Assembly (NCBI GenBank): GCA_014305025.1
Contig: JACRTY010000005.1
Span: 95,828 to 159,827, forward strand
From: Candidatus Nyctobacter psychrophilus
Lineage (GTDB): Bacteria > Vulcanimicrobiota > Vulcanimicrobiia > Vulcanimicrobiales > Vulcanimicrobiaceae
DNA length: 64,000 bases
Direction: 5' to 3'
A program made the position numbers and the translations under genes. How positions within the stretch are numbered: the first letter of the stretch is position 1; the number at the start of each line of letters is the position of its first letter. Under the pieces are notes generated by a model that saw only the letters and a list, made by a program, of their open reading frames with translations, did no database searches and was not told the DNA's origin. Shown here piece after piece: positions 55,188 through 63,913 of this stretch.

Positions 55188-57086
55188 TCAGAGGTCTAAG
55201 TTCTTGACGCTCCGCGCGTAGTCTTGAATGAACTGCTTGCGCGGCTCGACTTTGTCGCCCATCAGGGTCGTGAACATCTCGTCGGCGGCCACCGCATCCT
55301 CGAGCGCGACCTGCTTGAGGCGGCGGCTATCGATGTGCATCGTCGTGTCGGCGAGCTGCTCGGCATCCATTTCGCCCAGGCCCTTGTATTGCTGAACTTG
55401 ATAATCTTTGGGATCGCGCTCGCCGATGATCGCGCCCAGTTCCTCGTCGCTGAAGGCGTACCACTGCTTCTTGCCGCGCCGCACGCCGTAGAGCGGCGGG
55501 AGCGCGATGTAGACGAAGCCCTTCTCGATCAAGGCGCGCATCTGCTGATAAAAAAAGGTCAGCAGCAACGTGCGGATATGCGAGCCGTCAACGTCGGCAT
55601 CGGTCATGATGATGACTTTATGGTACCGAAGCTTTTCAGCGTCGAAGTCGGCGGCAATGCCCGTCCCCAGCGCCGTGATCATCGCGCGAATCTCTTCGTT
55701 GGCGAACACCTTGTCCTCGCGCGCCTTCCAGACGTTGAGGATCTTGCCGCGCAACGGTAAGATCGCCTGCGTTTTATAGTCGCGTCCCATCTTGGCGGTG
55801 CCGCCGGCCGAATCGCCTTCGACCAAGAATATCTCGGAAACGACCGGGTTCTTGTCGGTACAGTCGACCAGCTTCCCCGGCAATCCCATGCCGTCGAGCG
55901 CGCTCTTGCGGCGCGACAGATCGCGCGCTTTCTTGGCGGCCTCGCGCGCGCGCTGCGCCTGCATGCACTTGTCGACGATCGCGCGGAAATACTTGGGGTT
56001 TTCCTCGAAGAAAAACTCCAGCCGCTCGCCGACGAGCCCGTAGACGATACCGCGCACCTTGGCGTTGCCGAGTTTGGTCTTGGTCTGACCTTCGAATTGC
56101 GGCTCCTCGAGCTTGACCGAGACGACGGCGGTGAGCCCCTCCAGGACGTCGTCGGTCGTCAAATTGGCATCGGCTTCCTTGAGTACGCCGCGCTTGCGCG
56201 CATAGGTATTGACCGAGTTCGCGACCGCGGTTCGAAAGCCGACGAGGTGCATCCCGCCCTCGGTCGTGTTGATGTTGTTGGCGTAGGAAAAGATCGTCTC
56301 GGTATACGTGTCGGCCCATTGCAGCGCGCACTCCACCGCGACTTTTTCGCGTTCGCCGTTGGTCGAGATGATGGGGTGCAGCGGATCCTTTTTGTCGTTG
56401 AGGTGTTCGACGAACGACACGATGCCGCCGTCGTAGAGAAACGTCTTCTCTTTGACGTCCTCGGGCCGCTCGTCGCGCAAGGTGATCGCCAGCCCCCGGT
56501 TGAGGAAGGCCAGCTCGCGCAACCGCTTTTGCAAGATGTCCCAGTGAAAATCGCGCGTCTCGAAGACTTCGGGGTCGGGGACGAACCACTGATGCGTTCC
56601 GGTACCTTCGACCTTGCGCTCGACCACTTTGAGCTGCTGCGCCGTGAGCCCGCGCGCGAAGCGAATCTCGTACAGTTTGCCGTCACGCTTGACGCGCGTG
56701 ATCATCGTCTCGGAGAGGGCATTGACGACCGAGATGCCGACGCCGTGCAAGCCGCCGGAAACTTTGTAGCCGCCCTTGCCGAATTTTCCGCCGGCGTGCA
56801 GCATCGTCATCACGACCTCGACGGCCGGCATATTCTCTTCGACGTGCACGTCGATCGGAATGCCCCGCCCGTCGTCTTGAACCGAACAGGAAGCGTCGCG
56901 CCCGAGCACGACCTCGATATGAGTGGCGTAGCCGGCGAGCGCTTCGTCGACCGCATTGTCGACCGCTTCGTAAACCAGTTGGTGAAGGCCGCGCTCGGCA
57001 GTGTTCCCGATATACATTCCGGGACGCTTGCGAACCGCCTCGAGGCCCTTGAGAACCTCGATCTGTTCGCCGGTGTAGTCGTTCAT
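55188..57086 (-). CDS. gyrB: DNA gyrase subunit B
   Basis: A 632-residue type IIA topoisomerase subunit. GHKL ATPase: GMYIGNTAERGLHQLVYEAVDNAVDEALAG, DDGRGIPID, GGLHGVGISVVNALSE; transducer; Toprim: EGDSAGGTAKMGRDYKTQAILPLRGKILNVWKA and MTDADVDGSHIRTLLLTFFYQQM; C-terminal tail PKDYQVQQYKGLGEMDAEQLADTTMHIDSRRL. Length is that of gyrases lacking the Gram-negative insert. With GyrA it introduces negative supercoils. Six bases after dciA. A ParE assignment cannot be excluded, but the context favours GyrB. Confidence 0.96.
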   Translation of the reverse strand: MNDYTGEQIEVLKGLEAVRKRPGMYIGNTAERGLHQLVYEAVDNAVDEALAGYATHIEVVLGRDASCSVQDDGRGIPIDVHVEENMPAVEVVMTMLHAGGKFGKGGYKVSGGLHGVGISVVNALSETMITRVKRDGKLYEIRFARGLTAQQLKVVERKVEGTGTHQWFVPDPEVFETRDFHWDILQKRLRELAFLNRGLAITLRDERPEDVKEKTFLYDGGIVSFVEHLNDKKDPLHPIISTNGEREKVAVECALQWADTYTETIFSYANNINTTEGGMHLVGFRTAVANSVNTYARKRGVLKEADANLTTDDVLEGLTAVVSVKLEEPQFEGQTKTKLGNAKVRGIVYGLVGERLEFFFEENPKYFRAIVDKCMQAQRAREAAKKARDLSRRKSALDGMGLPGKLVDCTDKNPVVSEIFLVEGDSAGGTAKMGRDYKTQAILPLRGKILNVWKAREDKVFANEEIRAMITALGTGIAADFDAEKLRYHKVIIMTDADVDGSHIRTLLLTFFYQQMRALIEKGFVYIALPPLYGVRRGKKQWYAFSDEELGAIIGERDPKDYQVQQYKGLGEMDAEQLADTTMHIDSRRLKQVALEDAVAADEMFTTLMGDKVEPRKQFIQDYARSVKNLDL

Positions 57087-57092
57087 CGGTTG

Positions 57093-57941
57093 TTATTCTT
57101 CGACGCGACCCCCGTGCGGCCCCACGCTAACGGTTAGGCGCTCGAGTTCGGGGCCCAGCAGGTTGCGCACGACGGCCGGCGTGATGCGGCCGGGCGGCAG
57201 TTGCGAGCGCAACAAGACGTATGAGTTGGCGATACGCCGTTCGAAGCCCGACGCCGCGCTGCCGCCGGCCCTCCGGGCGCGTTCGAGGATCGACCACCAG
57301 CGCCCTAAGAGATGGCGCCGGGCCCCTTCGTATTCCGCCGGCGCAAGCGCGGGCAGTTGTTCGCGCAGCGCTGCATAGTCCAGCCATGGCGTCGCATACA
57401 GGACGCGCTGGGTCGCGAGCGACCGCGCATCGGCCGCGGCGCTCGCGCAGGGTGGGCAGCGTGAACCGCCCCCGGCACTCAGCGCGACGCCGCAATCCGT
57501 GCACCGGGCACGCACGCTGTGCCGCAAGCGTCCCAGGCGCCGCCGCACGCGTTCCAGCGCATCCCAGGCGTCGGCTGCCGGCTCCGGTGGCGCTTCCGAA
57601 CGACGGACCGGTAGTTTCGCAGCGTGGCCGACGGGTCGCCGTTCGCGAGGCCGCAAGCGTGCGGCGCGAAACATCAGCCGCGCCACCGGCGTCCCCGGTG
57701 CACAGCGATTGACGCCCGTGAGAATCGTCGTCGACAGCAGTTGCAGTTGCTGGCTCCATGCACTCGAGCGCGTCGCGATGAAGAGCGCGTCTCCGTGGAG
57801 TTCGACGGGAGCGCACTGCTCGGCGACCTTCGGACCAACGATCTCGGGCCAAGCCGCAGCGATCGCCGCCAACGGTTCGCCCGCGTTGCCCCCTCCCGGA
57901 GACCAGGCGTCCAGGGCGGCACGTAAGGGACGTAGGCTCAT
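57093..57941 (-). CDS. dciA: DciA-like protein (DUF721) with added zinc-finger domain
   Basis: A 282-residue protein. The N-terminal 90 residues are the DciA/DUF721 domain (AIAAAWPEIVGPKVAEQCAPVELHGDALFIATRSSAWSQQLQLLSTTILTGVNRC), the ancestral loader of DnaB helicase. A linker follows, then a zinc-ribbon-like CTDCG...CPPC motif (spacing C-x2-C-x11-C-x2-C) at about 143-163, and a helical C-terminal region (VLYATPWLDYAALREQLPALAP...RHLLGRWWSILERARRAGG). Normal DciA is 100-160 residues, so about half of this protein is extra. ATG overlaps the recF stop by four bases. Confidence 0.85.
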   Translation of the reverse strand: MSLRPLRAALDAWSPGGGNAGEPLAAIAAAWPEIVGPKVAEQCAPVELHGDALFIATRSSAWSQQLQLLSTTILTGVNRCAPGTPVARLMFRAARLRPRERRPVGHAAKLPVRRSEAPPEPAADAWDALERVRRRLGRLRHSVRARCTDCGVALSAGGGSRCPPCASAAADARSLATQRVLYATPWLDYAALREQLPALAPAEYEGARRHLLGRWWSILERARRAGGSAASGFERRIANSYVLLRSQLPPGRITPAVVRNLLGPELERLTVSVGPHGGRVEE

Positions 57942-59044
57942 GCCGCCACGCGCTCGAGGTGCGCGCCGATAACGCGATACGTCGCCGCGGCCGGGACCTC
58001 GACGGGGTGCGCCGTCGTCACGAAGGCTTGCTCGAAGGAGCCGAGCGCGTCCAAGAGTGCCCGTTGGCGCTGGGGGTCGAGTTCCGAGAGGACGTCGTCG
58101 AGCAGCAGCAAGGGTGCTTCACCGGAGCGCGCCTCGGCGACCCCATACTCGGCCACCTTGAGGGCCAGCACGGCGGTGCGCTGTTGTCCCTGGGAGCCGA
58201 ACGCCCCCAGGGGGCGGCCATTCAAACGAAAGACGAGATCGTCGCGATGCGGTCCAACGAGCGCCGTCGCTCGGCTCCGCTCAGCCGAGCGTTTGTCGGC
58301 CAACCGGGCGACGTACGCCGCCGCGATGCCGTCTTGTGTCGGTACCGCGTCCGGTACGTCGGCGGCATAGGAAAGGTCGAGCGTCCCGTCGGTCTCGCCG
58401 ACCCAGGCGCGGTGGACCGCCAGCGCTCGTTCGCCGAGTGCCGCGATGAACGCCCGCCGTGCCAAGATCATCGTCGTGCCTTCGGCCACGAGCCGCTCGT
58501 CATAGGTTGCGAGCAACGCCTCGTCGATCGGGTGGGCGGCGCGCAGCAGGGCGTTTTTCTGCCCCAGAAACTTCGTATACGCTGCCAACGCCGCGTAATA
58601 GTGTGGGCTGTCCTGCGCGAGCGCCGCATTGAGCAACGAGCGCCGCAACGCCGGGGGGCCCGTCAGCAACGACAGGTGCGCCGGCACGAACGTCACGACG
58701 CGCACCCGCCCGAGATACGACGCATACGCCACCTTACGACCGTTGATTGCATACACTTTGCGCAGCGCGCCCCGCGCCACGTTTAAGCTGCACGAAAGGC
58801 GCACGCTGCCCGCCGCTACGCGGGCCTGACCCGTGATCGAGGCGCTCGGTAATCCATGGCGCACCACGTCGCTTTCGCGGGCGGTACGAAACGATTTTCC
58901 GGTTCCCAGCAGCGCAATCGCTTCGAGCAGATTGCTCTTGCCTTGGGCATTGGCGCCGACGAAAACGTTGAGCCCTGCAACCGGCGCAAAGTCGAGCGCC
59001 GCATAGTTGCGCACATTGGCCAGCGTTAACGTCTCTAGCAGCAG
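57938..59044 (-). CDS. recF: DNA replication and repair protein RecF, probable CTG start
   Basis: An SMC-like ATPase that helps RecR/RecO load RecA at gaps. Walker A GANAQGKSNLLEAIALLGTGKSFR, the signature VGPHRDDLVFRLNGRPLGAFGSQGQQRTAVLALKVAE and Walker B PLLLLDDVLSELDPQRQRALLDAL are intact. After the dnaN stop (59051-59049) there is no ATG, GTG or TTG before the conserved LLETLTLANVRNYAALDF; CTG at 59044 or 59041 sits exactly where Met is expected. The ATG at 59200 is inside dnaN and would add a nonsensical tail. Gap to dnaN only four bases. Confidence 0.93.
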   Translation of the reverse strand: MLLETLTLANVRNYAALDFAPVAGLNVFVGANAQGKSNLLEAIALLGTGKSFRTARESDVVRHGLPSASITGQARVAAGSVRLSCSLNVARGALRKVYAINGRKVAYASYLGRVRVVTFVPAHLSLLTGPPALRRSLLNAALAQDSPHYYAALAAYTKFLGQKNALLRAAHPIDEALLATYDERLVAEGTTMILARRAFIAALGERALAVHRAWVGETDGTLDLSYAADVPDAVPTQDGIAAAYVARLADKRSAERSRATALVGPHRDDLVFRLNGRPLGAFGSQGQQRTAVLALKVAEYGVAEARSGEAPLLLLDDVLSELDPQRQRALLDALGSFEQAFVTTAHPVEVPAAATYRVIGAHLERVAA

Positions 59045-59048
59045 AACG

Positions 59049-60170
59049 CTATTGCCGCAGCGGCATGAGTACGTACATTTGCGCGATGCCTTCCACGTCG
59101 TCGCCCGGACGAATCGCCGCAGGCGACAGCGGGCCCAGGAACTCCATGAGAATCTGAGGCGCATCGATGTGGTTGAGGATGTCAACGAGGTAGCGGGCAT
59201 TGAAGGCGATCGCCAAGTCCTCGCCGCTCTGCTCGACTTCGAGTTCCTCGTAGGCGTTGCCGGTCGTGTCGGAGTTGGCCGTGATGATCAGTTGTTGGTT
59301 GGCGACGTTGATCTTCACCATGCTGGCGCGGTCGCCAGCGACCAGCTCCGCCCGGCGCAAACCGGCGATCAGGGCGCCAGTGTTGATGCGCAGCGAACGA
59401 TCGAACTGCGCCGGGATCACTTGCCCGTAGTTGGGATATTGGCCGTCGACTAGTCGCACCACGATCGATGCGTTCGCCGTCGCAAAAGACAGCTGATTGC
59501 CCGACGGCCCCAGCGCCGTGACCTCGACGAGCTCCGTACCGCCGAGGTTACGCGCCGCCTCGGCCAGCGCCCGCGAGGGAACGATGAACTTGGCCGTTGC
59601 GCCGCCGTCGGGCGGCCGCGCCAACGTCGCTTCCCACTTGGCGAGCCGGTAGCCGTCGGTCGCAACCATCGTCAGCCGGTCGCCCGCGAGTTCCATCAGG
59701 GTTCCCATCAGCACGGCGCCGCGCGCTTCTTCGCTCGACGCCGCGAAGATCGTCGCCGCGACGCCCTCCCGGAAACGCTTCGCGTCGATGGCAAACGACG
59801 TCCCTTTTTGCGCTGAGGGCAGCGGCGGATATTCGTCGGCCGGAAGAGCGTGAAAGTCGTAGTTAGAGCGTTCCCATTTGACGCTCGCGCGCGTCGGCGT
59901 GCCGCTGAGTTCAAGCGTTCCCGGCGGCAGATTCCCCAGGTATCCGCTAAAGAGTTTCGCTGGAACCGTGACGCTGCCCGGATCGCCGACCTCCGCCGGA
60001 AACGCCTGCTCGAGCGTCACTTCGAGATCCGTTGCGCGCACGCGGATGACGTCGCCGTCGGCGGCCAACAGGACGTTGGAAAGAATGGGCACCGTCGTGT
60101 GCGCGTTGACGATCTTGCTCGCTGCGCCCACGGCGGTTGCGATGTCCTTGGTGTTGCAACGAAACTTCAC
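59049..60170 (-). CDS. dnaN: DNA polymerase III beta sliding clamp
   Basis: A 373-residue sliding clamp with three repeated domains. It begins MKFRCNTKDIATAVGAASKIVNAHTTVPILSNVLLAA, has FSGYLGNLPPGTLELSGTPTRASVKWERSNYDFHALPADEYPPLP in domain 1 and 2, and ends in DDVEGIAQMYVLMPLRQ, where the C-terminal residues form the client-binding pocket (MPLR). GTG start. Second gene from dnaA. Confidence 0.96.
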   Translation of the reverse strand: MKFRCNTKDIATAVGAASKIVNAHTTVPILSNVLLAADGDVIRVRATDLEVTLEQAFPAEVGDPGSVTVPAKLFSGYLGNLPPGTLELSGTPTRASVKWERSNYDFHALPADEYPPLPSAQKGTSFAIDAKRFREGVAATIFAASSEEARGAVLMGTLMELAGDRLTMVATDGYRLAKWEATLARPPDGGATAKFIVPSRALAEAARNLGGTELVEVTALGPSGNQLSFATANASIVVRLVDGQYPNYGQVIPAQFDRSLRINTGALIAGLRRAELVAGDRASMVKINVANQQLIITANSDTTGNAYEELEVEQSGEDLAIAFNARYLVDILNHIDAPQILMEFLGPLSPAAIRPGDDVEGIAQMYVLMPLRQ

Positions 60171-60442
60171 GTATCCACTCCGGCGTCCGGCGCGTCCGGT
60201 CCATATAAATTAAAGAGAAGTCGTAGTCCTAGTAGTAGGTCGGTGTAAACTGCGGAGAACCCGGTAAAGAGCGGCCTCACAGGCGATAGCGCGCCGGACA
60301 ACGTGTGCATGGAGACCCCGTCTCTGTCCACATTTTTAGTTCCGGCTGCGCGCTGGCGAGATTATCCACGTACGCGCACACGCCCTGTACGGGCTACCCA
60401 CAAGAATTCGGCGGAGTCGATCGACCGTTCTTCTACAGCCGT
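60171..60442. other. dnaA-dnaN spacer with DnaA-box-like sites
   Basis: The 272 bases between dnaA and dnaN contain an AT-rich stretch (about 60203-60219) in an otherwise GC-rich window, and DnaA-box-like 9-mers: CTGTCCACA (60324-60332), TTATCCACG (60362-60370) and CTACCCACA (60394-60402). In several bacteria oriC is bipartite around dnaA, so this may be a second, weaker subregion, and/or the promoter of dnaN. No coding frame of interest. Confidence 0.5.
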
Positions 60443-61813
60443 CTAGTCGCTTTGGCAGAGCGCCATCAGTGAGCGAACTTTGTTGCGATAGACTTCGTCC
60501 GTGGACATTTGCGCTCTGACCTTGTCGCGGGCGTACATGATGGTCGTATGGTCCTTTTTGATGAACTCGCGCGCGATTTGAGGTAGCGAATTATCGGTCA
60601 GTTCAGTCGCTAAATACATGGCGATCTGGCGGGGCGCGGCCAAGCGCTGATCGCGGCGGTGGTGATCCATTTCCTTGACGGTGAGGCCGTGCGCCTTCGC
60701 GACCCGTTCCTTGATCGAAGCGATCGTTATGCGGCGCGCCGGAGCGGAGCCCACGACGTTCTTGAGGACCTCGGCGGCAAGCTCGGCGGTGATCGCGGAT
60801 TTGGTGAGTGAAGCGTAGGCCACGACGCGAATCAAGGCCCCCTCGAGTTCCCGAATGTTGGACGGAATGACTTTGGCGATGAAGGACGTGACGTCGTCGG
60901 GCACGGGAATTTTTTCAGATTCGGCTTTTTTGCGCAGGATGGCTTCGCGCGTCTCGAGGTCGGGCGTTTGAATGTCGGTGAGCAAGCCCCACTCGAAGCG
61001 CGAACGTAAGCGCGACTCGAGCGTCTGAATCTCTTTGGGGGGCCTGTCGCTCGAGATCACCACCTGTTTTTGCGATTCATGTAAGGCGTTGAAGGTGTGG
61101 AAAAACTCTTCTTGCGTGCCTTCCTTGCCTTCGATGAATTGAATGTCGTCGATCAGCAGGACGTCGACGGCGCGGTACTTGTCGCGGAACTCCGCACCTT
61201 GATTTTTCTGCACGGAGCCGATGAAGTCGTTCGTGAATTTTTCGCTCGAAACGTAGACGATGTTCGCGCCGGGATTGGCTGCGAGCACGCGGTGACCGAT
61301 GGCGTGCATGAGATGCGTTTTCCCCAGACCGACGCCACCGTAGAGAAAGAGCGGATTGTAGGCCTGCGCGGGCGCTTCGGCGACCGCTTGCGAGGCGGCG
61401 TGGGCAAAACGGTTGGAGTTGCCGACGACGAACTCTTCGAAGCGGTAGCGCGGGTTGAGGTTGCCGCGGCGCAGTTCCTCGGCCCCGCCGGCGACGGCGC
61501 CCAGGTGGCCCGTCTCCGGCGCCGGATCGGGGCCTTCGGGCGGCCCCGGCACCACGACGAACTGGAGGTCGATCGGCGCGCCCAGCAGGTCGAGCAGCAC
61601 GTCGGCGATGTCGGCCCGCAGGCGGTTTTCGACCCAGTCGCGCGCGAACGGAGACTGGACCGAAAGAACGATTCGGTTTTCGTTCATTTCGATGACGCGC
61701 ATCGGTTTGAGCCACATCTCGAAGGTCGGTTTGGTGTAACGCGGCTCCAAAGCCGCGAGCGCAGCCGCCCAGAGTTCGTTCGAAACGCCGACATGCTCGA
61801 CCACTGAACCCAT
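60443..61813 (-). CDS. dnaA: Chromosomal replication initiator protein DnaA
   Basis: A 456-residue initiator. Domain I (NELWAAALAALEPRYTKPTFEMWLKPMRVIEMNENRIVLSVQSPFARDWVENRL), short domain II, AAA+ domain III (RYRFEEFVVGNSNRFAHAASQAVAE; GGVGLGKTHLMHAIGH; VLLIDDIQFIEGKEGTQEEFFHTFNALHESQKQVVISSDRPP) and domain IV with the DNA-binding signature (ELTDNSLPQIAREFIKKDHTTIMYARDKV). ATG 61813; GTG 61804 is possible. Divergent from rpmH. Confidence 0.97.
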   Translation of the reverse strand: MGSVVEHVGVSNELWAAALAALEPRYTKPTFEMWLKPMRVIEMNENRIVLSVQSPFARDWVENRLRADIADVLLDLLGAPIDLQFVVVPGPPEGPDPAPETGHLGAVAGGAEELRRGNLNPRYRFEEFVVGNSNRFAHAASQAVAEAPAQAYNPLFLYGGVGLGKTHLMHAIGHRVLAANPGANIVYVSSEKFTNDFIGSVQKNQGAEFRDKYRAVDVLLIDDIQFIEGKEGTQEEFFHTFNALHESQKQVVISSDRPPKEIQTLESRLRSRFEWGLLTDIQTPDLETREAILRKKAESEKIPVPDDVTSFIAKVIPSNIRELEGALIRVVAYASLTKSAITAELAAEVLKNVVGSAPARRITIASIKERVAKAHGLTVKEMDHHRRDQRLAAPRQIAMYLATELTDNSLPQIAREFIKKDHTTIMYARDKVRAQMSTDEVYRNKVRSLMALCQSD

Positions 61814-62147
61814 ATGCTTAACCGCCTTAAGAATCGCTTAACTCGAGCGGCGACATCGCCGAACGTCCCCAGCAGCCCCGATAACGAGGGCCCCAAATTG
61901 GAGCAGGGCCCCGGCAATCCTTCGCGCGTTTTCCACGAAGTTATCCACTTGTCCACAGGCCGAGCGGCACTCCGGGAAGCCCGCCTTGCGGTCGTTTCCG
62001 GTCGAGCGGGAACGCTCGTCCACAAGGGCGGCCGCGGCGCAAACGGACGTGCCCCGGCCCTTTGCGCGAGCCTGAGCCCGGCGCTGTCCACAACGTTGTG
62101 AACAGGTGTGGACAGAGGGGAACGGTTCGCAAGAACGGCGCCGGCGG
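61814..62147. other. oriC: Putative origin of replication (oriC) with DnaA boxes
   Basis: The region between dnaA and rpmH holds a cluster of 9-mers close to the DnaA box TTATCCACA: TTTTCCACG (61929-61937), TTATCCACT (61941-61949), TTGTCCACA (61949-61957), TCGTCCACA (62016-62024), CTGTCCACA (62084-62092), TGTTCACAA on the reverse strand (62096-62104) and CTGTCCACA on the reverse strand (62107-62115). The last three form a tight inverted group. Next to the dnaA start are three CTTAA-centred repeats (61816-61842). This number and the dnaA-rpmH position make oriC very likely. Confidence 0.8.
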
Positions 62148-62177
62148 TTGACGAGTCTGACGGCTGCTCGCTATAAT
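62148..62177 (+). promoter_or_regulatory. Sigma-70-type promoter of rpmH
   Basis: TTGACG at 62148-62153 and TATAAT at 62172-62177, separated by 18 bases, match the housekeeping consensus nearly perfectly, 28 bases upstream of the rpmH ATG. A GGGAGG ribosome site (62187-62192) lies between. It drives the rpmH-rnpA-yidD-yidC operon away from oriC. Confidence 0.8.
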
Positions 62178-62205
62178 GACCGTTTTGGGAGGTTAAGAAT
62201 TCGTC

Positions 62206-62340
62206 ATGAAGCGCACGTTTCAGCCGCACAACCGGCGCCGCAAGCGAGTTCACGGCTTTCTCGAGCGCATGAGCACGAAGAACGGCCGCAAAGTCCTGGC
62301 GGCGCGCCGCAAAAAAGGCCGCAAACGCCTGACGGTCTGA
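62206..62340 (+). CDS. rpmH: 50S ribosomal protein L34
   Basis: A 44-residue protein: [20 protein letters not shown] at the start and the ending [23 protein letters not shown] are L34 throughout. Its TGA overlaps the rnpA ATG (ATGA-type TGATG junction at 62338-62342). First gene of the operon, preceded by a near-consensus promoter and GGGAGG. Confidence 0.98.
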   Translation: MKRTFQPHNRRRKRVHGFLERMSTKNGRKVLAARRKKGRKRLTV

Positions 62341-62681
62341 TGCGTTGGTATCAGCCGCTGCGCCGGCCACGTGAGATCGCCTACGTGCGGCGGCGGGGAC
62401 GGTCGTTCGGCCGGCCGACGCTCGTTGGATATGCCGCCGTCGCCCAACCCGGCAGCCCGACGTGCATCGTCGTGTCGGTCGGGAAGGCCGTCGGCGGCGC
62501 GGTCGTCCGAAACCGCGTGCGGCGGCGCATCAAGGGCGCGCTCGACCATCGGCCGCCGCTCGCGGTGCCGGCGCGCATCGTGCTGGTCGCCCGGCCCGGC
62601 GCCGCCGCGCGCGAGTACGCGCGGCTGGCGGACGACGTGACGGCGGTGCTGACCCGGCTGGCCTGCCCGGTAGGCACGTGA
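62340..62681 (+). CDS. rnpA: Ribonuclease P protein component
   Basis: A 113-residue RNase P protein. The RNR signature appears as [22 protein letters not shown], and the start [31 protein letters not shown] is family-like. The protein helps the catalytic RNA cleave pre-tRNA leaders. ATG 62340 overlaps the rpmH stop; the longer frame to 62106 is not coding. Confidence 0.95.
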   Translation: MRWYQPLRRPREIAYVRRRGRSFGRPTLVGYAAVAQPGSPTCIVVSVGKAVGGAVVRNRVRRRIKGALDHRPPLAVPARIVLVARPGAAAREYARLADDVTAVLTRLACPVGT

Positions 62682-62890
62682 TCCGCCGCGTTCTCATCGC
62701 CCCGATCGTGCTCTATCAGTGGCTCGTGTCGCCGCTCCTGGGCCCGCGCTGCCGTTACTATCCGTCCTGTTCGCAGTATGCCAAGGAGGCGGTGTTGAAA
62801 TACGGCCCCTTGCGCGGAGTCGCCCTCGCCGCGCGGCGGGTCGTCCGCTGCAATCCCTGGCATGCGGGGGGCGTCGACTTCGTCCCGTAA
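62678..62890 (+). CDS. yidD: Membrane protein insertion efficiency factor YidD
   Basis: A 70-residue Yid[58 protein letters not shown] with its three conserved cysteines. GTG 62678 overlaps the rnpA stop by four bases. It helps YidC insert membrane proteins. The 78-base gap to yidC contains a GCGAGCG/CGCTCGC hairpin. Confidence 0.95.
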   Translation: MIRRVLIAPIVLYQWLVSPLLGPRCRYYPSCSQYAKEAVLKYGPLRGVALAARRVVRCNPWHAGGVDFVP

Positions 62891-62968
62891 CGGCCGGGCG
62901 AGCGCTGCGCTCGCGCGCCGGCCACAGGGACCGTCGCGAGCGCGCCGGTCACCCAGAAAGGCTGTCCT

Positions 62969-63880
62969 GTGGAGTCCGCACTCCTGATGCTCCTCGCCTT
63001 CGTCAACGTGCTGCAACCGATCGTCGATGCGCTCCATGGCGTGCTCGGCGCGATCTACGGCGTCGTTCACAACTATGGCTGGACGTTGATCATCCTGGCG
63101 CTGATCGTCAAAGGCTTCTTTTGGCCCCTCAATACGATGCAGTACAAGAGCATGCTCAAGACGCAGCAGCTTCAGCCGCGCATCAAAGCACTGCAGCAGA
63201 AGCACAAGAACGACCGAGAAAAACTGAACGCGGAAACGATGGCGCTCTACAAAGAAACCGGCGCGAATCCGCTTGCCGGCTGCCTGCCGCTCTTGCTGCA
63301 GATGCCGATCCTCTTCAGTTTGTACGCCGCGATCAACGGCGACCGCGCGCTTTTTGCCAGCCAAAAGTGGCTGTGGATCGGCAGTCCGATGGCGCTCGGC
63401 TCCCCGCACCATATCCTCGCGGCGAACCTGGCGATGCCCGATTACGTGCTGCTGGTTCTCTACATCGTCTCGATGTATTTCAGCGTGCGCTTCACGAGCC
63501 CGGCGCTCGACGAACAGCAGGCTCAGCAGCAGCGCATCATGTCCTTCATCTCGCCGGCGATGGTGGGCTACATGGGCTTCAAGTTTGCCTGGCCTTCCGC
63601 GCTGATCATCTACTGGCTTTCGTTCAACGTCTTTACCATGGCGCAGCAGCTCTATCTCATGCGCCGTTACCCCCGCGGCGCTGCGGGTGCGCTCCTGGGC
63701 GCAAAGAGTCGCGGCGACGGCAGTGACGGCGGCACCGCACGGGGCGCGGGCCCCGTGTCGGGCGGCCCGGTGGCGGCCACGGCGGCGACGATTCCCGCCT
63801 CGCCGCGGGCCGCCGCCACGGCGACCCCTAAGGCTTCCGGCGGCTCGCGCAGCGCGCGGCGACGTCGCTCGCGCCGTTAG
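62969..63880 (+). CDS. yidC: Membrane protein insertase YidC
   Basis: A 303-residue YidC/Oxa1 protein with the core domain only: GVLGAIYGVVHNYGWTLIILALIVKGFFWPLNTMQYKSMLKTQQLQPRIKALQQKHKNDREKLNAETMALYKETGANPLAGCLPLLLQMPILFSLYAAI, and later FISPAMVGYMGFKFAWPSALIIYWLSFNVFTMAQQLYLMRRY. It lacks the large periplasmic domain of proteobacterial YidC. A low-complexity Ala/Ser/Arg tail of about 60 residues ends in a basic cluster. GTG start with AAAGG seven bases upstream. Confidence 0.94.
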   Translation: MESALLMLLAFVNVLQPIVDALHGVLGAIYGVVHNYGWTLIILALIVKGFFWPLNTMQYKSMLKTQQLQPRIKALQQKHKNDREKLNAETMALYKETGANPLAGCLPLLLQMPILFSLYAAINGDRALFASQKWLWIGSPMALGSPHHILAANLAMPDYVLLVLYIVSMYFSVRFTSPALDEQQAQQQRIMSFISPAMVGYMGFKFAWPSALIIYWLSFNVFTMAQQLYLMRRYPRGAAGALLGAKSRGDGSDGGTARGAGPVSGGPVAATAATIPASPRAAATATPKASGGSRSARRRRSRR

Positions 63881-63913
63881 CAGCCGGCCGGCACACCGTA
63901 TGAGGAGTACGCG

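Noticed and set aside
62106..62339. Upstream extension of rnpA by 78 codons
   Set aside because: It runs through oriC boxes, the rpmH promoter and the rpmH gene in another frame; RnpA homology starts at 62340.
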